Shown: one piece after another, positions 30,203 through 40,026 of the stretch | Layout of the letters: each line of letters begins with the position of its first letter | How positions within the stretch are numbered: position 1 is the first letter of the stretch | NCBI GenBank assembly: GCA_014238425.1 | Contig: JABABD010000040.1 | Span: 1-64,000, forward strand | From: Flavobacteriaceae bacterium | GTDB lineage: Bacteria > Bacteroidota > Bacteroidia > Flavobacteriales > Flavobacteriaceae | Length of the DNA stretch: 64,000 nucleotides | Direction: 5' to 3' | The notes under the pieces: model-generated | What the model saw: the letters and a program-made list of their open reading frames with translations, nothing else | Told to the model about the DNA's origin: nothing | Database searches by the model: none | Made by a program: the position numbers and the translations under genes

Positions 30203-30955
30203 CTATAGATTTCCAGCAAAGGCAAGAATCTTCTTAAGGTCAGCTTCATTTTTATAAGACATTTTATTGTCTTTAACAAAAGATTCTAGCGCAGTTATAT
30301 TTTCATTTCCAACGCTCAATGCTTTAAGAACACCTTTTTTATTCAGTTTTATTTTACTAAGATTATCGCCCTTCTTCATGAAATAAATCACATCTTTCTT
30401 TATCTTATGTTTTTTCCTATTTACCATAGGATTTGGAGACCCCTGCACAACCTTAACATTATAACTCTTTAACAAAGATTGAGTATCATCTTTATGAATA
30501 ACTTCATAAATAATGTTTGAATTTGTTTTATAATTAAACAGGCTAATGAATTGCCTTCCATTTATCGTCATGCTGCTTATGCTAGGCAAATCATAAACAA
30601 ATAGTGATTTATTATCTTCAACTTGAGATTCAAAACGTTGCAACCTCACATTATAGTTAATGTTATTGATGGTGTACTTCTTTTGACCAGCAACTATAAG
30701 GGCGTGATTTTTCCAACTATCAAATAAGTAATTAGACCCTTGCACTCCAACTTTAGCAAACGATATATTATCAAAATCTGTAACACTCGCAAAAGAGGCT
30801 ATTTTAGAAATGTCGTTTGCACTACCCGTTAAAGAATTGTATTCTGCATCGGTGGCACCAGTAGTGTTTTGATACGTAGGTACGCCACCACCTTGAGAGA
30901 AAACAAAGCCGTTAATTCCTATTAAGACTGCTAAAAACAATTTAAATCTTTTCAT
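30203..30955 (-). CDS. Unrecognised secreted protein, paralogue 2 of 3
   Basis: The 250-residue product begins at the ATG 30953-30955, which opens the signal peptide MKRFKLFLAVLIG, then INGFVFSQ; an in-frame ATG 13 codons upstream would spoil it. The body carries the shared set: YLFDSWKN, SMTINGRQFISLF, IIYEVIHKDD, VKVVQGSPNPMVNRKKH with KIKKDVIYF after it, and the end KMSYKNEADLKKILAFA. The end segment is matched by paralogue 3 (KLSYKNEFDVNKILSYG). It lies 64 bases after paralogue 3 and 65 bases before paralogue 1. Function unknown. Confidence 0.8.
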   Translation of the reverse strand: MKRFKLFLAVLIGINGFVFSQGGGVPTYQNTTGATDAEYNSLTGSANDISKIASFASVTDFDNISFAKVGVQGSNYLFDSWKNHALIVAGQKKYTINNINYNVRLQRFESQVEDNKSLFVYDLPSISSMTINGRQFISLFNYKTNSNIIYEVIHKDDTQSLLKSYNVKVVQGSPNPMVNRKKHKIKKDVIYFMKKGDNLSKIKLNKKGVLKALSVGNENITALESFVKDNKMSYKNEADLKKILAFAGNL

Positions 30956-31019
30956 AGTATTTTGGTTTTTGTTATTTAAGGTAGTGAATTTCAATGAATT
31001 CCGCTGGAATAATTAATAA

Positions 31020-31727
31020 TTAATCATTCATGCCATAGCTCAAAATTTTATTAACATCAAATTCATTCTTATATGAAAGTTTTTTATCCTTTACATATTT
31101 CTGAACTTTATCTTGCTTGCTTTGATTATCACTAATGAGTCTTAAAATACGCTTCTTCCTTAATTTAAAAGGCTTAATGGCATCATCCGCAAACAGGTAA
31201 TAATTATCTTTCGTTAAGTACTTATCATCCTTGCGATTCAGCATTGGATTAGCAGAACCTTCAACAAGCTCTAACCTATAGCCCTTCAAAATCGCAAATT
31301 TCTCGGATTCATATATCAGTTCATAGATTCTATTATCTTCATCATAGTAAAAATTCTTATACGCTTTGTTATTAATAACAAATCTATCTAGATCACTGAA
31401 GCTAAAAGTAAATATTGAATCTCTATGAAACTTTGACTCGAATGTTTGATTTTTAAGATTAACATTAACATTCTTTACTTTAAATTTTTCTCCTTTTTCG
31501 GTAACAAGCACACCTCTATTCTCCCAATCTTTAAACAAGTGTATAGACCCCTTAATTTCTCTCTTAGGATTTGAAAAATAGAAGGAAGTACCACTTACAT
31601 TATTGGTGTTCAATGTATTTAAAGCTTGATCCATGTTCCTCACAAATGACTCGTTATTGGATGCCTCATCTTGAGCGTTTAAGGTTATAAAAGATAATAG
31701 CGTAATCAAGGCAAAATGTGTTCTCAT
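31020..31727 (-). CDS. Unrecognised secreted protein, paralogue 3 of 3
   Basis: The 235-residue product has a signal peptide (MRTHFALITLLSFITLNAQ) and the shared family segments HLFKDWENRG, RFVINNKAYKNFYY, ILKGYRLELVEGSANPMLNRK and KLSYKNEFDVNKILSYG. It is the first gene of the tandem array and the most diverged in the N-terminal third, lacking the Gly-rich stretch. It follows the terminator behind rplQ, so the array needs its own promoter; TATTTTTA at about 31750 is one base off the -7 consensus. Function unknown. Confidence 0.8.
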   Translation of the reverse strand: MRTHFALITLLSFITLNAQDEASNNESFVRNMDQALNTLNTNNVSGTSFYFSNPKREIKGSIHLFKDWENRGVLVTEKGEKFKVKNVNVNLKNQTFESKFHRDSIFTFSFSDLDRFVINNKAYKNFYYDEDNRIYELIYESEKFAILKGYRLELVEGSANPMLNRKDDKYLTKDNYYLFADDAIKPFKLRKKRILRLISDNQSKQDKVQKYVKDKKLSYKNEFDVNKILSYGMND

Positions 31728-31772
31728 ATCAGTTTTATTTTTTAAGGCTTAAAAATAAGGATTTGGGGCAAT

Positions 31773-31809
31773 AAAAAAGGGTAAACTTTATCCAAGTTTA
31801 CCCTTTTTT
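31773..31809 (-). terminator. Strong terminator ending the ribosomal superoperon
   Basis: A perfect 16-bp stem (AAAAAAGGGTAAACTT / AAGTTTACCCTTTTTT) with a 5-nt loop starts 20 bases after the rplQ stop codon, with a T-run on the minus strand. Confidence 0.92.
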
Positions 31810-31828
31810 ATGTTAAAGTTATCTAAAA

Positions 31829-32302
31829 TTACTCTTCTTCATTAGAAGCTTTAGTCTCAACTGGTGGAGTAACTGCTTTACTAGCACCTCCTCTACGACT
31901 TCTTCGAGTTGTTTTCTTTTTAGCTTTATCAGCATTATAGATCTCATTATAATCTACTAACTCTATCATTGCCATATCTGCATTATCTCCTAAACGATTA
32001 CCAAGTTTAATAATTCTTGTATAACCTCCTGGACGATCACCTACTTTAGCAGCAACATCTCTAAACAATTCTACAACAGCTTCTTTCTGCTTTAAACGAC
32101 TCATGACGATACGTCTATTATGTGTTGTATCTTCTTTAGATTTTGTTACTAAAGGCTCAACGAATTGCTTTAAAGCTTTAGCCTTAGCAACAGTGGTGTT
32201 AATACGTTTATGTTCAATCAAAGAACACGCCATGTTGGCCAACATCGCTTTTCTATGCGATTTAGTTCTTCCTAAATGATTTATTTTCTTTCCGTGTCTC
32301 AT
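31829..32302 (-). CDS. rplQ: Ribosomal protein L17
   Basis: The start [17 protein letters not shown] is the L17 signature; the protein binds 23S rRNA near the exit tunnel. At 157 residues it is longer than the ~120 of most L17 proteins owing to a C-terminal tail rich in Lys, Arg, Ala and Glu ([12 protein letters not shown]). It is the last gene of the alpha section, 61 bases after rpoA, and is followed by a strong terminator. Confidence 0.97.
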   Translation of the reverse strand: MRHGKKINHLGRTKSHRKAMLANMACSLIEHKRINTTVAKAKALKQFVEPLVTKSKEDTTHNRRIVMSRLKQKEAVVELFRDVAAKVGDRPGGYTRIIKLGNRLGDNADMAMIELVDYNEIYNADKAKKKTTRRSRRGGASKAVTPPVETKASNEEE

Positions 32303-32363
32303 GACTTCTATTATTAACCATCATCTTGCTGCAACTCACTATTGAGGAGCAAAATATGATGTG

Positions 32364-33356
32364 TTAGTCTTTATCTAATTTGTATTTGCTCAAATCCATT
32401 CCAAAACTTAATCCTTTTACATTAACAAGCTCTTCAAGCTCTGTAAGCGATTTTTTTCCAAAGTTTCTAAATTTCATCAAGTCATTTTTGTTGAATGACA
32501 CCAAGTCTCCTAAAGTATCTACTTCAGCTGCCTTTAAGCAATTTAATGCACGAACAGAAAGATCCATATCAACTAGCTTAGTTTTAAGCAATTGTCTCAT
32601 ATGTAATGATTCTTCATCATATGTTTCTGTCTGAGCAATAACATCTGCCTCAAGCGTGATTCTCTCATCCGAGAACAACATGAAGTGATGTATTAATGTC
32701 TTAGCCGCTTCTGTTAAAGCATCTTGAGGATTTATAGACCCGTCTGTTTGAATTTCAAAAATCAACTTTTCATAATCCGTTTTTTGCTCTACACGATGAT
32801 TCTCGACACTATATTTTACATTCTTAATAGGTGTAAATATAGAATCCGTAAAAATCGTTCCGATAGCTGCAGAAGACTTTTTATTTTCTTCAGCAGGAAC
32901 ATAACCTCTACCTTTTTCGATAGTGATTTCCATATTGATACTCACTTTAGGGTCCATGTTACAGATTACTAAATCTGAATTTAACACTTGGAATCCTGAA
33001 ATAAATTTCTGGAAATCTCCAGCAACAATCTTATCTTGACCAGATATCGATACGGTTACAGTCTCATTATCAATCTCATCTATTTGTCTCTTGAAATTGA
33101 CTTGTTTCAAGTTCAAAATCATTTCTGTTACATCTTCAACAACACCTGCAATCGTAGAAAACTCATGATCTACACCTTCAATTCTTACTGAAGTGATTGC
33201 AAACCCTTCTAAAGAAGATAATAAAACCCTTCTCAAGGCATTACCTACTGTTAATCCATATCCTGGTTCTAAAGGTCTGAATTCGAATTTACCTTCGAAA
33301 TCAGTAGAATCAATCATGATTACTTTGTCGGGCTTCTGAAAATTTAATACTGCCAT
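32364..33356 (-). CDS. rpoA: RNA polymerase alpha subunit
   Basis: RpoA is the assembly platform of RNA polymerase. The N-terminal dimerisation domain has the usual [20 protein letters not shown] segment (about 31-50), and the C-terminal domain that contacts upstream DNA and activators is at about 255-320 ([29 protein letters not shown]). At 330 residues it is complete. It lies between rpsD and rplQ as in the alpha operon. The 95-base gap to rpsD shows no convincing stable hairpin. Confidence 0.98.
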   Translation of the reverse strand: MAVLNFQKPDKVIMIDSTDFEGKFEFRPLEPGYGLTVGNALRRVLLSSLEGFAITSVRIEGVDHEFSTIAGVVEDVTEMILNLKQVNFKRQIDEIDNETVTVSISGQDKIVAGDFQKFISGFQVLNSDLVICNMDPKVSINMEITIEKGRGYVPAEENKKSSAAIGTIFTDSIFTPIKNVKYSVENHRVEQKTDYEKLIFEIQTDGSINPQDALTEAAKTLIHHFMLFSDERITLEADVIAQTETYDEESLHMRQLLKTKLVDMDLSVRALNCLKAAEVDTLGDLVSFNKNDLMKFRNFGKKSLTELEELVNVKGLSFGMDLSKYKLDKD

Positions 33357-33451
33357 ATTTTTCTTCGTTTTAATTGTTATTTAGTTGCGCGATCTATCAG
33401 TTTGAAGAAGACCAATAAACCCTTTGGCTAAACACCAATATGATTAATTTA

Positions 33452-34057
33452 TTATTTAGAGTATAATTCGACGATGAATTGCTCATTGATGTTTTCTGGA
33501 ATCTGAAGTCTTGCAGGAATAGAAACATATGTTCCCTCCTTTGTATCATCATTCCACGTAATCCATTCATATACATGACTAGCATTAGAAAGTGATCTTT
33601 CGATAGCTTCTAATGACTTTGATTTCTCTCTTACTGCCACTACATCTCCAGCTTTCATATTATAAGATGGGATGTTAACGAGTTCTCCGTTAACTGTAAT
33701 ATGTCTGTGAGAGACTAATTGTCTCGCGCCACTTCTTGAAGGCGCTATTCCCATTCTGAAAACCACGTTATCTAAACGCGATTCACACAATTGAAGTAAT
33801 ACTTCACCTGTAATTCCAGGTGCAGCCGTAGCCTTTTTAAATAAATTTCTAAATTGACGCTCTAGAATACCATATGTATACTTAGCTTTTTGCTTCTCCA
33901 TTAACTGGATAGCGTATTCAGATTTTTTTCCACGTCTTCTGTTGTTTCCGTGTTGACCTGGAGGATAATTTCTTTTCTCAAAAGCTTTATCGTCTCCAAA
34001 AATAGCTTCGCCAAATTTTCGTGCTATTTTAGTTTTAGGACCAGTATATCTTGCCAT
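33452..34057 (-). CDS. rpsD: Ribosomal protein S4
   Basis: uS4 nucleates 30S assembly and in several phyla represses its own operon by binding the mRNA. The N-terminal region lacks the zinc cysteines found in some S4 proteins; the S4 RNA-binding domain is at about 93-155 ([33 protein letters not shown]). At 201 residues it is complete. It is preceded by a 93-base gap that folds well (34071-34126), a likely autoregulatory leader. Confidence 0.97.
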   Translation of the reverse strand: MARYTGPKTKIARKFGEAIFGDDKAFEKRNYPPGQHGNNRRRGKKSEYAIQLMEKQKAKYTYGILERQFRNLFKKATAAPGITGEVLLQLCESRLDNVVFRMGIAPSRSGARQLVSHRHITVNGELVNIPSYNMKAGDVVAVREKSKSLEAIERSLSNASHVYEWITWNDDTKEGTYVSIPARLQIPENINEQFIVELYSK

Positions 34058-34070
34058 TAGTTTGTTTTTT

Positions 34071-34126
34071 GAGAGTAGTTATGAATTAAGGTCTTACGTT
34101 TAATCCTTCGATAACTAGTGTCTCCC
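34071..34126 (-). ncRNA. Structured leader before rpsD (candidate S4-binding RNA)
   Basis: In the minus-strand RNA, GAGA (34124-34121) pairs with UCUC (34074-34071). After a small internal loop, AGUUAU (34116-34111) pairs with AUAACU (34082-34077). Above a second internal loop, AAGG (34108-34105) pairs with CCUU (34091-34088), topped by a 3-bp stem with an AACG loop. The element ends 13 bases before the rpsD ATG inside an otherwise tightly packed operon. Autoregulatory S4 leaders are established in other bacteria, and I recall leader families described for flavobacterial S4, but I cannot confirm that this is one of them. Confidence 0.6.
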
Positions 34127-34150
34127 GTTTGTTATACTTAATTATAATTA

Positions 34151-34534
34151 TTAAACTCTTCTTCTTTTAGGAGGTCTACATCCGTTATGCGGTAATGGCG
34201 TAACATCGATAATTTCTGTTACTTCGATTCCAGAATTATGAATCGCACGAATCGCTGATTCTCTTCCGTTCCCAGGACCTTTAACATATACCTTTACTTT
34301 CTTAAGCCCTGCTTCTTGAGCAATTTTCGCTGCATCTTCCGACGCCAATTGAGCCGCGTAAGGTGTGTTTTTCTTAGAACCTCTAAAACCCATCTTACCA
34401 GCAGATGACCAAGAGATTACGTCTCCTTTTTTATTAGTAAGCGATATGATGATGTTGTTAAAAGAAGCAGTAACATGTGCTTGTCCAACAGACTCAACTA
34501 TAACTTTACGTTTTTTAGTACTTGTCTTTGCCAT
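34151..34534 (-). CDS. rpsK: Ribosomal protein S11
   Basis: uS11 forms part of the 30S platform near the mRNA exit. The 127-residue sequence shows the family signatures [37 protein letters not shown] and the C-terminal [18 protein letters not shown]. It is 8 bases after rpsM; behind it comes the folded gap before rpsD. Confidence 0.98.
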   Translation of the reverse strand: MAKTSTKKRKVIVESVGQAHVTASFNNIIISLTNKKGDVISWSSAGKMGFRGSKKNTPYAAQLASEDAAKIAQEAGLKKVKVYVKGPGNGRESAIRAIHNSGIEVTEIIDVTPLPHNGCRPPKRRRV

Positions 34535-34542
34535 ACTATTTA

Positions 34543-34917
34543 TTATTTAGTTACTTTTTTCTTATTAGCAACTGTTTTTCTTCTACCTTTTCTAGTTCTC
34601 GAGTTATTCTTAGTTCTTTGACCTCTTAATGGAAGTCCAGCTCTATGACGAATTCCTCTATAACAGCCAATATCCATTAAACGCTTAATGTTCAACTGAG
34701 TTTCTGAACGCAATTCACCTTCAATTTTGAAGGTAGATACAGCATCACGTATTTTACTGATGTCATCATCTGTCCAATCATCAACTTTTGTACTTTCATC
34801 AACTTTAGCAGTTGCTAAAATGTCTTTTGCTCTACTTCTACCTATTCCGAAGATATAAGTAAGGGAAATAACGCCTCTTTTCTGTTTTGGTATATCTACA
34901 CCTGCAATTCTTGCCAT
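34543..34917 (-). CDS. rpsM: Ribosomal protein S13
   Basis: uS13 sits in the 30S head and contacts the P-site tRNA and the 50S subunit. The start [19 protein letters not shown], the helix-two-turns-helix centre and the tail [18 protein letters not shown] are standard. At 124 residues it is complete. It follows rpmJ by 3 bases and opens the alpha section of the superoperon. Confidence 0.98.
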   Translation of the reverse strand: MARIAGVDIPKQKRGVISLTYIFGIGRSRAKDILATAKVDESTKVDDWTDDDISKIRDAVSTFKIEGELRSETQLNIKRLMDIGCYRGIRHRAGLPLRGQRTKNNSRTRKGRRKTVANKKKVTK

Positions 34918-34920
34918 AGC

Positions 34921-35037
34921 TTATCCTTGTCTTTGTTTGAATCTAGGATTCTTTTTGTTAATTACGTAAAGTCTACCTTTTCTTCGCACGATCTTACAAT
35001 CTGCGCTTCTTTTCTTAACTGATGCTCTTACTTTCAT
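34921..35037 (-). CDS. rpmJ: Ribosomal protein L36
   Basis: This 38-residue gene was read by hand: [20 protein letters not shown], then [18 protein letters not shown] and stop. It is bL36, a tiny 50S protein. The zinc ligands are incomplete: only one cysteine (Cys14) remains and the C-terminal His/Cys pair is absent, so it is the zinc-free form. It sits between infA (6 bases) and rpsM (3 bases), its usual place. Confidence 0.95.
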   Translation of the reverse strand: MKVRASVKKRSADCKIVRRKGRLYVINKKNPRFKQRQG

Positions 35038-35043
35038 CTGTTC

Positions 35044-35259
35044 TTAGTATCTATAAGTTATACGAGCCTTCGTTAAATCGTAAGGACTCATTTCTAATTT
35101 TACCTTATCACCAGGTAATAGTTTGATATAATGCATCCGCATTTTACCAGAAATATGTGCTGTCACAATGTGACCATTTTCTAATTCTACACGAAACATA
35201 GCATTTGATAATGCTTCTATAATCGTTCCGTCTTGTTCTATTGCTGCTTGCTTTGCCAT
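35044..35259 (-). CDS. infA: Translation initiation factor IF-1
   Basis: IF-1 is a single OB-fold protein that binds the 30S A site at initiation. All 71 residues match the family: [39 protein letters not shown] and the end [12 protein letters not shown]. It lies between secY (6 bases) and rpmJ, the common position in this phylum. Confidence 0.97.
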   Translation of the reverse strand: MAKQAAIEQDGTIIEALSNAMFRVELENGHIVTAHISGKMRMHYIKLLPGDKVKLEMSPYDLTKARITYRY

Positions 35260-35265
35260 ATTATG

Positions 35266-36609
35266 TTATGCTACTGCTTTTCTATTCTTTCCAGTTTTCA
35301 TCAAGCCATCATAATGCTTGTTCAATAAATATGAGTTCACTTGCTGCATTGTATCAATCGCTACACCTACCATGATGAGGAGTGATGTTCCTCCAAAAAA
35401 CAATGCCCAACCTTGTTGAATACCCATTAGCTTTACTATAATTGCTGGAAATACAGCTATCAATGCTAAGAATATAGAACCTGGCAATGTAATTTGAGAC
35501 ATTATCTTATCTAAGTATTCTGAAGTTTCCGAACCTGGACGAATACCAGGAATAAAACCACCACTTCTTTTTAAATCATCAGCCATTTTATTTGTTGGCA
35601 CTGTAATCGCAGTATAGAAATATGTAAATACAATAATCAACAATGCAAACACTACGTTGTACCAAAATCCGAAGAGATCAGAAAATGCAGTTTGCATCCA
35701 GGCCCCAACAGTCGTATCACTTAAAGAATTACCAATTAAACTTGGCACGAACATGATTGCTTGTGCAAAAATAATTGGCATTACGCCAGAAGCGTTCAAT
35801 TTTAATGGAAGAAATTGTCGAGATCCAAAAACATTTTTCTCGTAGCCTCCAGATTGTGTACGTCTTGCATATTGTACGGCAATTTTTCTTACTGCCATAA
35901 CTAACATTACAGACGCTAATATGATAACGAACCAAACAATTAATTCAATTAATATTAACATTGGCCCACCGTTATTATCAGTCACTCTTGATGTAAATTC
36001 TTGAACAAATGATTGCGGTAACGTTGCAATAATACCAACCATAATCAATAATGAAATACCATTACCAATTCCTTTATCAGTAATTTTCTCTCCTAACCAC
36101 ATCGCAAAAATACAACCAGTAACGAGTATAACCACTGATGAGAAATAGAATGTAAAGGTCTGACCTAATAAGAACGCTGACTGAGGAATACCCAAACCAG
36201 GTAAACTAGCTAAATATCCAGGTGCTTGAACTAAACAGATGCCGATAGTTAACCAACGTGTGATTTGAGTGATTTTCTTTTGCCCACTAGCACCTTCTTT
36301 TTGTAGTTTTTGAAGATATGGAATCGCAATTCCCATCAACTGAACAACAATAGATGCTGAAATATAAGGCATAATACCTAAGGCAAACACAGATGCATTA
36401 GCAAATGCTCCGCCAGTAAAAGCGTTAAGTAAGCCTAAAAGACCTCCGTCTGTAGAATCCTGTAAACCACCTAATTGGGCAGCATCTATTCCAGGAAGTA
36501 CTACTTGGGCGCCAAAACGGTACACTAGTAATAGTCCAAGAGTCAAGATGATACGATCACGCAGTTCCTCAATTTTCCAAACGTTTTTTAATGTCTCTAT
36601 AAATTTCAT
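35266..36609 (-). CDS. secY: Protein translocase subunit SecY
   Basis: SecY is the channel of the Sec translocon in the inner membrane. Ten membrane segments can be traced in 447 residues. Family marks are ALGIMPYISASIVVQL, the plug region near the N-terminus, and FKRSGG-like LKRSGGFIPGIRPG before the later helices. It follows rplO by 13 bases in the spc section, its conserved place. Confidence 0.97.
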   Translation of the reverse strand: MKFIETLKNVWKIEELRDRIILTLGLLLVYRFGAQVVLPGIDAAQLGGLQDSTDGGLLGLLNAFTGGAFANASVFALGIMPYISASIVVQLMGIAIPYLQKLQKEGASGQKKITQITRWLTIGICLVQAPGYLASLPGLGIPQSAFLLGQTFTFYFSSVVILVTGCIFAMWLGEKITDKGIGNGISLLIMVGIIATLPQSFVQEFTSRVTDNNGGPMLILIELIVWFVIILASVMLVMAVRKIAVQYARRTQSGGYEKNVFGSRQFLPLKLNASGVMPIIFAQAIMFVPSLIGNSLSDTTVGAWMQTAFSDLFGFWYNVVFALLIIVFTYFYTAITVPTNKMADDLKRSGGFIPGIRPGSETSEYLDKIMSQITLPGSIFLALIAVFPAIIVKLMGIQQGWALFFGGTSLLIMVGVAIDTMQQVNSYLLNKHYDGLMKTGKNRKAVA

Positions 36610-36622
36610 TCTATATTGGTTC

Positions 36623-37075
36623 TTATAACGTTACAGCTTCTCCTCCTGCAGCTTCGATAGCAGCTTTTGCCGATGCTGTAAACTTATGTGCAGTTACTTT
36701 TAATTTAGCCTTCAATTCGCCTCTACCCATAATCTTAACAAGATCATTTTTTCCAGCAAGTCTCAGTGTAACAAAAGCATCAAGATCCGCAGAACCTTTT
36801 ATCTTTTTGTCGTCAACCATTTGCTGAAGCGTATCTAAATTGATGCCTTGATATTCTTTTCTATTGATGTTTGTGAAACCAAATTTAGGCACACGTCTTT
36901 GAAGTGGCATTTGCCCACCTTCAAAACCAATCTTACGAGAATAACCAGATCTAGATTTAGCTCCTTTATGTCCTCTTGTAGCAGTACCACCTTTACCAGA
37001 ACCTTGACCTCTACCTACTCGTTTTCCTTGAGTTTTATTCGAACCTTCTGCAGGTTTTAAATTACTTAAATTCAT
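36623..37075 (-). CDS. rplO: Ribosomal protein L15
   Basis: uL15 is an early 50S assembly protein. The start MNLSNLKPAEGSNKTQGKR and the glycine-rich GRGQGSGKGGTATRGHKG are typical, and the C-terminal globular part ends in VTL. It has 150 residues and lies between rpmD and secY. Confidence 0.97.
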   Translation of the reverse strand: MNLSNLKPAEGSNKTQGKRVGRGQGSGKGGTATRGHKGAKSRSGYSRKIGFEGGQMPLQRRVPKFGFTNINRKEYQGINLDTLQQMVDDKKIKGSADLDAFVTLRLAGKNDLVKIMGRGELKAKLKVTAHKFTASAKAAIEAAGGEAVTL

Positions 37076-37086
37076 TTCAGTTCTTA

Positions 37087-37269
37087 TTATTTTGTTTCTT
37101 CAACAGAAACTAAATGTTTTACTTTATTCACCATACCAAGGATGTTTGGTGTGGCATCATGTTCTACAACTTGACCAATCTTTTTTAAACCTAAAGCTTC
37201 TAATGTTCTTTTTTGGTTCTTAGTGCGATTGATTGCGCTTTTTGTCTTTGTTACTTTGATTTTTGCCAT
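37087..37269 (-). CDS. rpmD: Ribosomal protein L30
   Basis: The 60-residue protein is uL30 of the short bacterial type, with [20 protein letters not shown] at the start and [15 protein letters not shown] at the end. It lies between rpsE and rplO, where it is expected. Confidence 0.95.
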   Translation of the reverse strand: MAKIKVTKTKSAINRTKNQKRTLEALGLKKIGQVVEHDATPNILGMVNKVKHLVSVEETK

Positions 37270-37280
37270 CTTATCCTTAA

Positions 37281-37805
37281 TTATCCTTTAAATACTTTCT
37301 CTACAGAAATACCTCTTTCTCTAGCTATAGTTCTTGCATCTCTTAATTGCAGCAATGCATCAAAGGTAGCTTTTACTACATTATGGGGATTAGAAGACCC
37401 TTGAGATTTAGATAATACATCATGTACTCCAACCGCCTCTAAAACAGTTCTAACAGCTCCACCAGCAATAACTCCTGTACCAGCTGCAGCAGGAATGATA
37501 TTTACTCTAGCTCCGCCATATTTCCCTTTTTGTTCATGAGGTAATGTTCCTTTTATAATAGGAATACGTACCAAATTTTTCTTAGCATCTTCAATGGCTT
37601 TTGCTATTGCACTAGCCACATCTTTAGATTTTCCTAAACCATGACCAACAACGCCTGCCTCATCTCCAACAACAACAATAGCTGAAAATCCGAAAGCTCG
37701 TCCACCTTTTGTAACTTTAGTTACTCTTTGAACACCAACTAAACGATCTTTAAGATCTAATCCACCTGGTTTTACTAATTCTGCACTTTTATATTTTTGA
37801 TACAT
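37281..37805 (-). CDS. rpsE: Ribosomal protein S5
   Basis: uS5 guards decoding accuracy in the 30S body. Visible are the N-terminal double-stranded-RNA-like domain ([20 protein letters not shown]) and the C-terminal [20 protein letters not shown] segment. At 174 residues it is complete. It overlaps nothing and follows rplR by 6 bases. Confidence 0.97.
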   Translation of the reverse strand: MYQKYKSAELVKPGGLDLKDRLVGVQRVTKVTKGGRAFGFSAIVVVGDEAGVVGHGLGKSKDVASAIAKAIEDAKKNLVRIPIIKGTLPHEQKGKYGGARVNIIPAAAGTGVIAGGAVRTVLEAVGVHDVLSKSQGSSNPHNVVKATFDALLQLRDARTIARERGISVEKVFKG

Positions 37806-37811
37806 ATTTCC

Positions 37812-38165
37812 TTAGAATTTTAATCCGGCTTCTCTTGCGCCTTCAGCTAATGATTTCACTCTACCATGATATAAATAACCACCTCTATCAAAAGAAATAG
37901 TTTCAACACCAGCTTTAAGTGCTTTTTCTCCAACCGCTTTTCCTACCTGAGCAGCAACTTCGATTTTAGATCCTTTAGCCTTAATACCTTTATCTCTTGA
38001 AGATGCTGCAGCTAAAGTTTTACCTGTAACATCATCAACGATTTGAGCATATATCTCTTTATTACTTCTAAAAACAGCCAATCTTGGTCTCGTTTCTGTA
38101 CCAGAAACAACCTTACGGATTCTGTTTTTTATTCTTATTCTTCTTTCGTTTTTAGTCAATGCCAT
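37812..38165 (-). CDS. rplR: Ribosomal protein L18
   Basis: uL18 binds 5S rRNA. The basic N-terminus ([19 protein letters not shown]), [20 protein letters not shown] and the final [20 protein letters not shown] are family marks. It has 117 residues and lies between rplF and rpsE. Confidence 0.97.
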   Translation of the reverse strand: MALTKNERRIRIKNRIRKVVSGTETRPRLAVFRSNKEIYAQIVDDVTGKTLAAASSRDKGIKAKGSKIEVAAQVGKAVGEKALKAGVETISFDRGGYLYHGRVKSLAEGAREAGLKF

Positions 38166-38176
38166 AACGTCTATTA

Positions 38177-38719
38177 TTAAGCAGATTTACCTGCTTTTCT
38201 TCTTAATACTTCTCCAACGAACTTAACACCTTTTCCTTTGTACGGCTCAGGTCTACGGAAACCGCGGATCTTAGCTGCTACTTGTCCGACTAATTGCTTG
38301 TCGTGAGATGTTAGCTTTATAATTGGATTCTTTCCTTTTTCAGAAATCGTTTCCACTTTAACTTCAGGTGCGATATTCAACACAATATTGTGTGAAAAAC
38401 CTAAAGCTAAATCCAATTTTTGTCCTTGGTTGTTAGCTCTATAACCTACACCAACCAATTCTAGTTCTTTAGTCCATCCTTTAGATACACCTGCAACCAT
38501 ATTGTTCATAAGCGATCTATAAAGACCATGCTTAGCTTTTTGATCTTTGCTATCAGAAGAACGAGTAACCATTATGTTTCCGTCCTCAACTTTGATGCCA
38601 ACTGAATCAAAATTTTGAGTTAATTCTCCCATTTTTCCTTTAACCGTTACTACACCGTCTTTAATATCAACGGTAACGCCTTCTGGAATTGCTACTGGGT
38701 TATTTCCTATTCTTGACAT
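38177..38719 (-). CDS. rplF: Ribosomal protein L6
   Basis: uL6 lies near the factor-binding centre of the 50S subunit. The start [15 protein letters not shown] and the final [21 protein letters not shown] are the usual signatures, with two repeated alpha/beta domains between. It has 180 residues and follows rpsH by 21 bases. Confidence 0.97.
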   Translation of the reverse strand: MSRIGNNPVAIPEGVTVDIKDGVVTVKGKMGELTQNFDSVGIKVEDGNIMVTRSSDSKDQKAKHGLYRSLMNNMVAGVSKGWTKELELVGVGYRANNQGQKLDLALGFSHNIVLNIAPEVKVETISEKGKNPIIKLTSHDKQLVGQVAAKIRGFRRPEPYKGKGVKFVGEVLRRKAGKSA

Positions 38720-38740
38720 GATTTTCTTGTCTTTAGATAA

Positions 38741-39139
38741 TTAGTAAACGTAACATAATACTTCTCCACCAACATTCTCTCTTTGGGCTTGCTTACCTGT
38801 CATTACACCATGAGATGTTGAAACGATGGCAATACCAAGACCATTAAGAATTCGTGGATGGTCTCCTGAACCTGAATATTTACGTAAACCTGGTTTACTT
38901 ATTCTCTGTAATTTCTTGATTACAGGCTCCTTTGTTTCTTTATTATACTTTAGTGCAATCTTGATTGTACCTTGTACTGAAGAATCATCGAACTTGTAAC
39001 TTAAGATATATCCTTGATCGAATAATATCTTAGTGATTTCTTTTTTTAGATTAGATGCAGGAATCTCTACCACTCTGTGGTTAGCTCTAACAGCATTTCT
39101 AATTCTTGTTAAGTAATCCGCTATTGGATCTGTATACAT
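38741..39139 (-). CDS. rpsH: Ribosomal protein S8
   Basis: uS8 is a primary 16S rRNA binder, and in E. coli it represses the spc operon. The start DPIADYLTRIRNAVRANH and the end GIAIVSTSHGVMTGKQAQ are diagnostic. It has 132 residues. A 60-base gap separates it from rpsN, longer than most in this operon, but no stable fold is obvious there. Confidence 0.97.
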   Translation of the reverse strand: MYTDPIADYLTRIRNAVRANHRVVEIPASNLKKEITKILFDQGYILSYKFDDSSVQGTIKIALKYNKETKEPVIKKLQRISKPGLRKYSGSGDHPRILNGLGIAIVSTSHGVMTGKQAQRENVGGEVLCYVY

Positions 39140-39199
39140 ATATATTAATTTGCGGTTTCAGTTTTCAACATCTGTCGAACTTAAAGCCAATTTATAATC

Positions 39200-39469
39200 T
39201 TACCAACTTGCTTTTCTAACACCAGGTATTAACCCTTCATTCGCCATTTTCCTAAACGTCACACGTGAGATTCCAAACGTACGCATATACCCTTTAGGTC
39301 TTCCTGTTAACTTACATCTGTTATGCATTCTTACAGGAGATGCGTTCTTTGGCAATTTTTGTAATGCTTCGTAATCTCCAGCTTCTTTTAAAGCCTTTCT
39401 CTTTTCAGCATATTTTGCAACTGTCGCAGCTCTTTTTCTCTCACGAGCTTTCATTGATTCTTTAGCCAT
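39200..39469 (-). CDS. rpsN: Ribosomal protein S14 (zinc-free form)
   Basis: At 89 residues this is the long uS14 without the CxxC zinc motifs. The end [20 protein letters not shown] and [15 protein letters not shown] is typical. It follows rplE by 6 bases. Confidence 0.97.
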   Translation of the reverse strand: MAKESMKARERKRAATVAKYAEKRKALKEAGDYEALQKLPKNASPVRMHNRCKLTGRPKGYMRTFGISRVTFRKMANEGLIPGVRKASW

Positions 39470-39475
39470 AACTAA

Positions 39476-40024
39476 TTATTTTTTAAAAGGTATTCCTAGT
39501 TCTGTTAACAATGATTTTGCTTCTTTATCTGTATCGGCAGAAGTCACAAATGTAATATCCATTCCAGATATTTTGTTCACTTTATCGATATCGATTTCAG
39601 GGAAAATGATTTGTTCAGTAATACCCAAATTGTAATTACCCCTTCCATCAAATCCAGTAGCCTTTATTCCGCCAAAGTCTCTTACTCGAGGTAATGCCGA
39701 TGTTACAAGCCTATCTAAAAACTCATACATACGTTCTCCTCTTAAAGTCACTTTAACACCAATTGGCATACCTTTTCTTAATTTGAAAGATGCAACATCC
39801 TTCTTAGATATAGTAGCCACGGCTCTTTGACCTGTGATATTCGTTATCTCTTCTATTGAATGATCGATAAGTTTTTTGTCAGAAACAGCTCCTCCAACAC
39901 CTCGAGAAAGTACTATTTTCTCAAGCTTTGGCACTTGCATGACATTATCATATCCAAATTCTTCCTTAAGAGCAGAAACGACTCTGTCTTTATACTCTTG
40001 TTTTAATCTTGGTGTATAGCTCAT
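39476..40024 (-). CDS. rplE: Ribosomal protein L5
   Basis: uL5 binds 5S rRNA and forms a bridge to the 30S head. Segments [40 protein letters not shown] and [20 protein letters not shown] are diagnostic. It has 182 residues and follows rplX by 2 bases. Confidence 0.97.
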   Translation of the reverse strand: MSYTPRLKQEYKDRVVSALKEEFGYDNVMQVPKLEKIVLSRGVGGAVSDKKLIDHSIEEITNITGQRAVATISKKDVASFKLRKGMPIGVKVTLRGERMYEFLDRLVTSALPRVRDFGGIKATGFDGRGNYNLGITEQIIFPEIDIDKVNKISGMDITFVTSADTDKEAKSLLTELGIPFKK

Positions 40025-40026
40025 AA

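Noticed and set aside
33357-33451. Possible switch-like RNA between rpsD and rpoA
   Set aside because: TTGG/CCAA can pair in two exclusive ways, but each helix has only four base pairs and nothing stable surrounds them.
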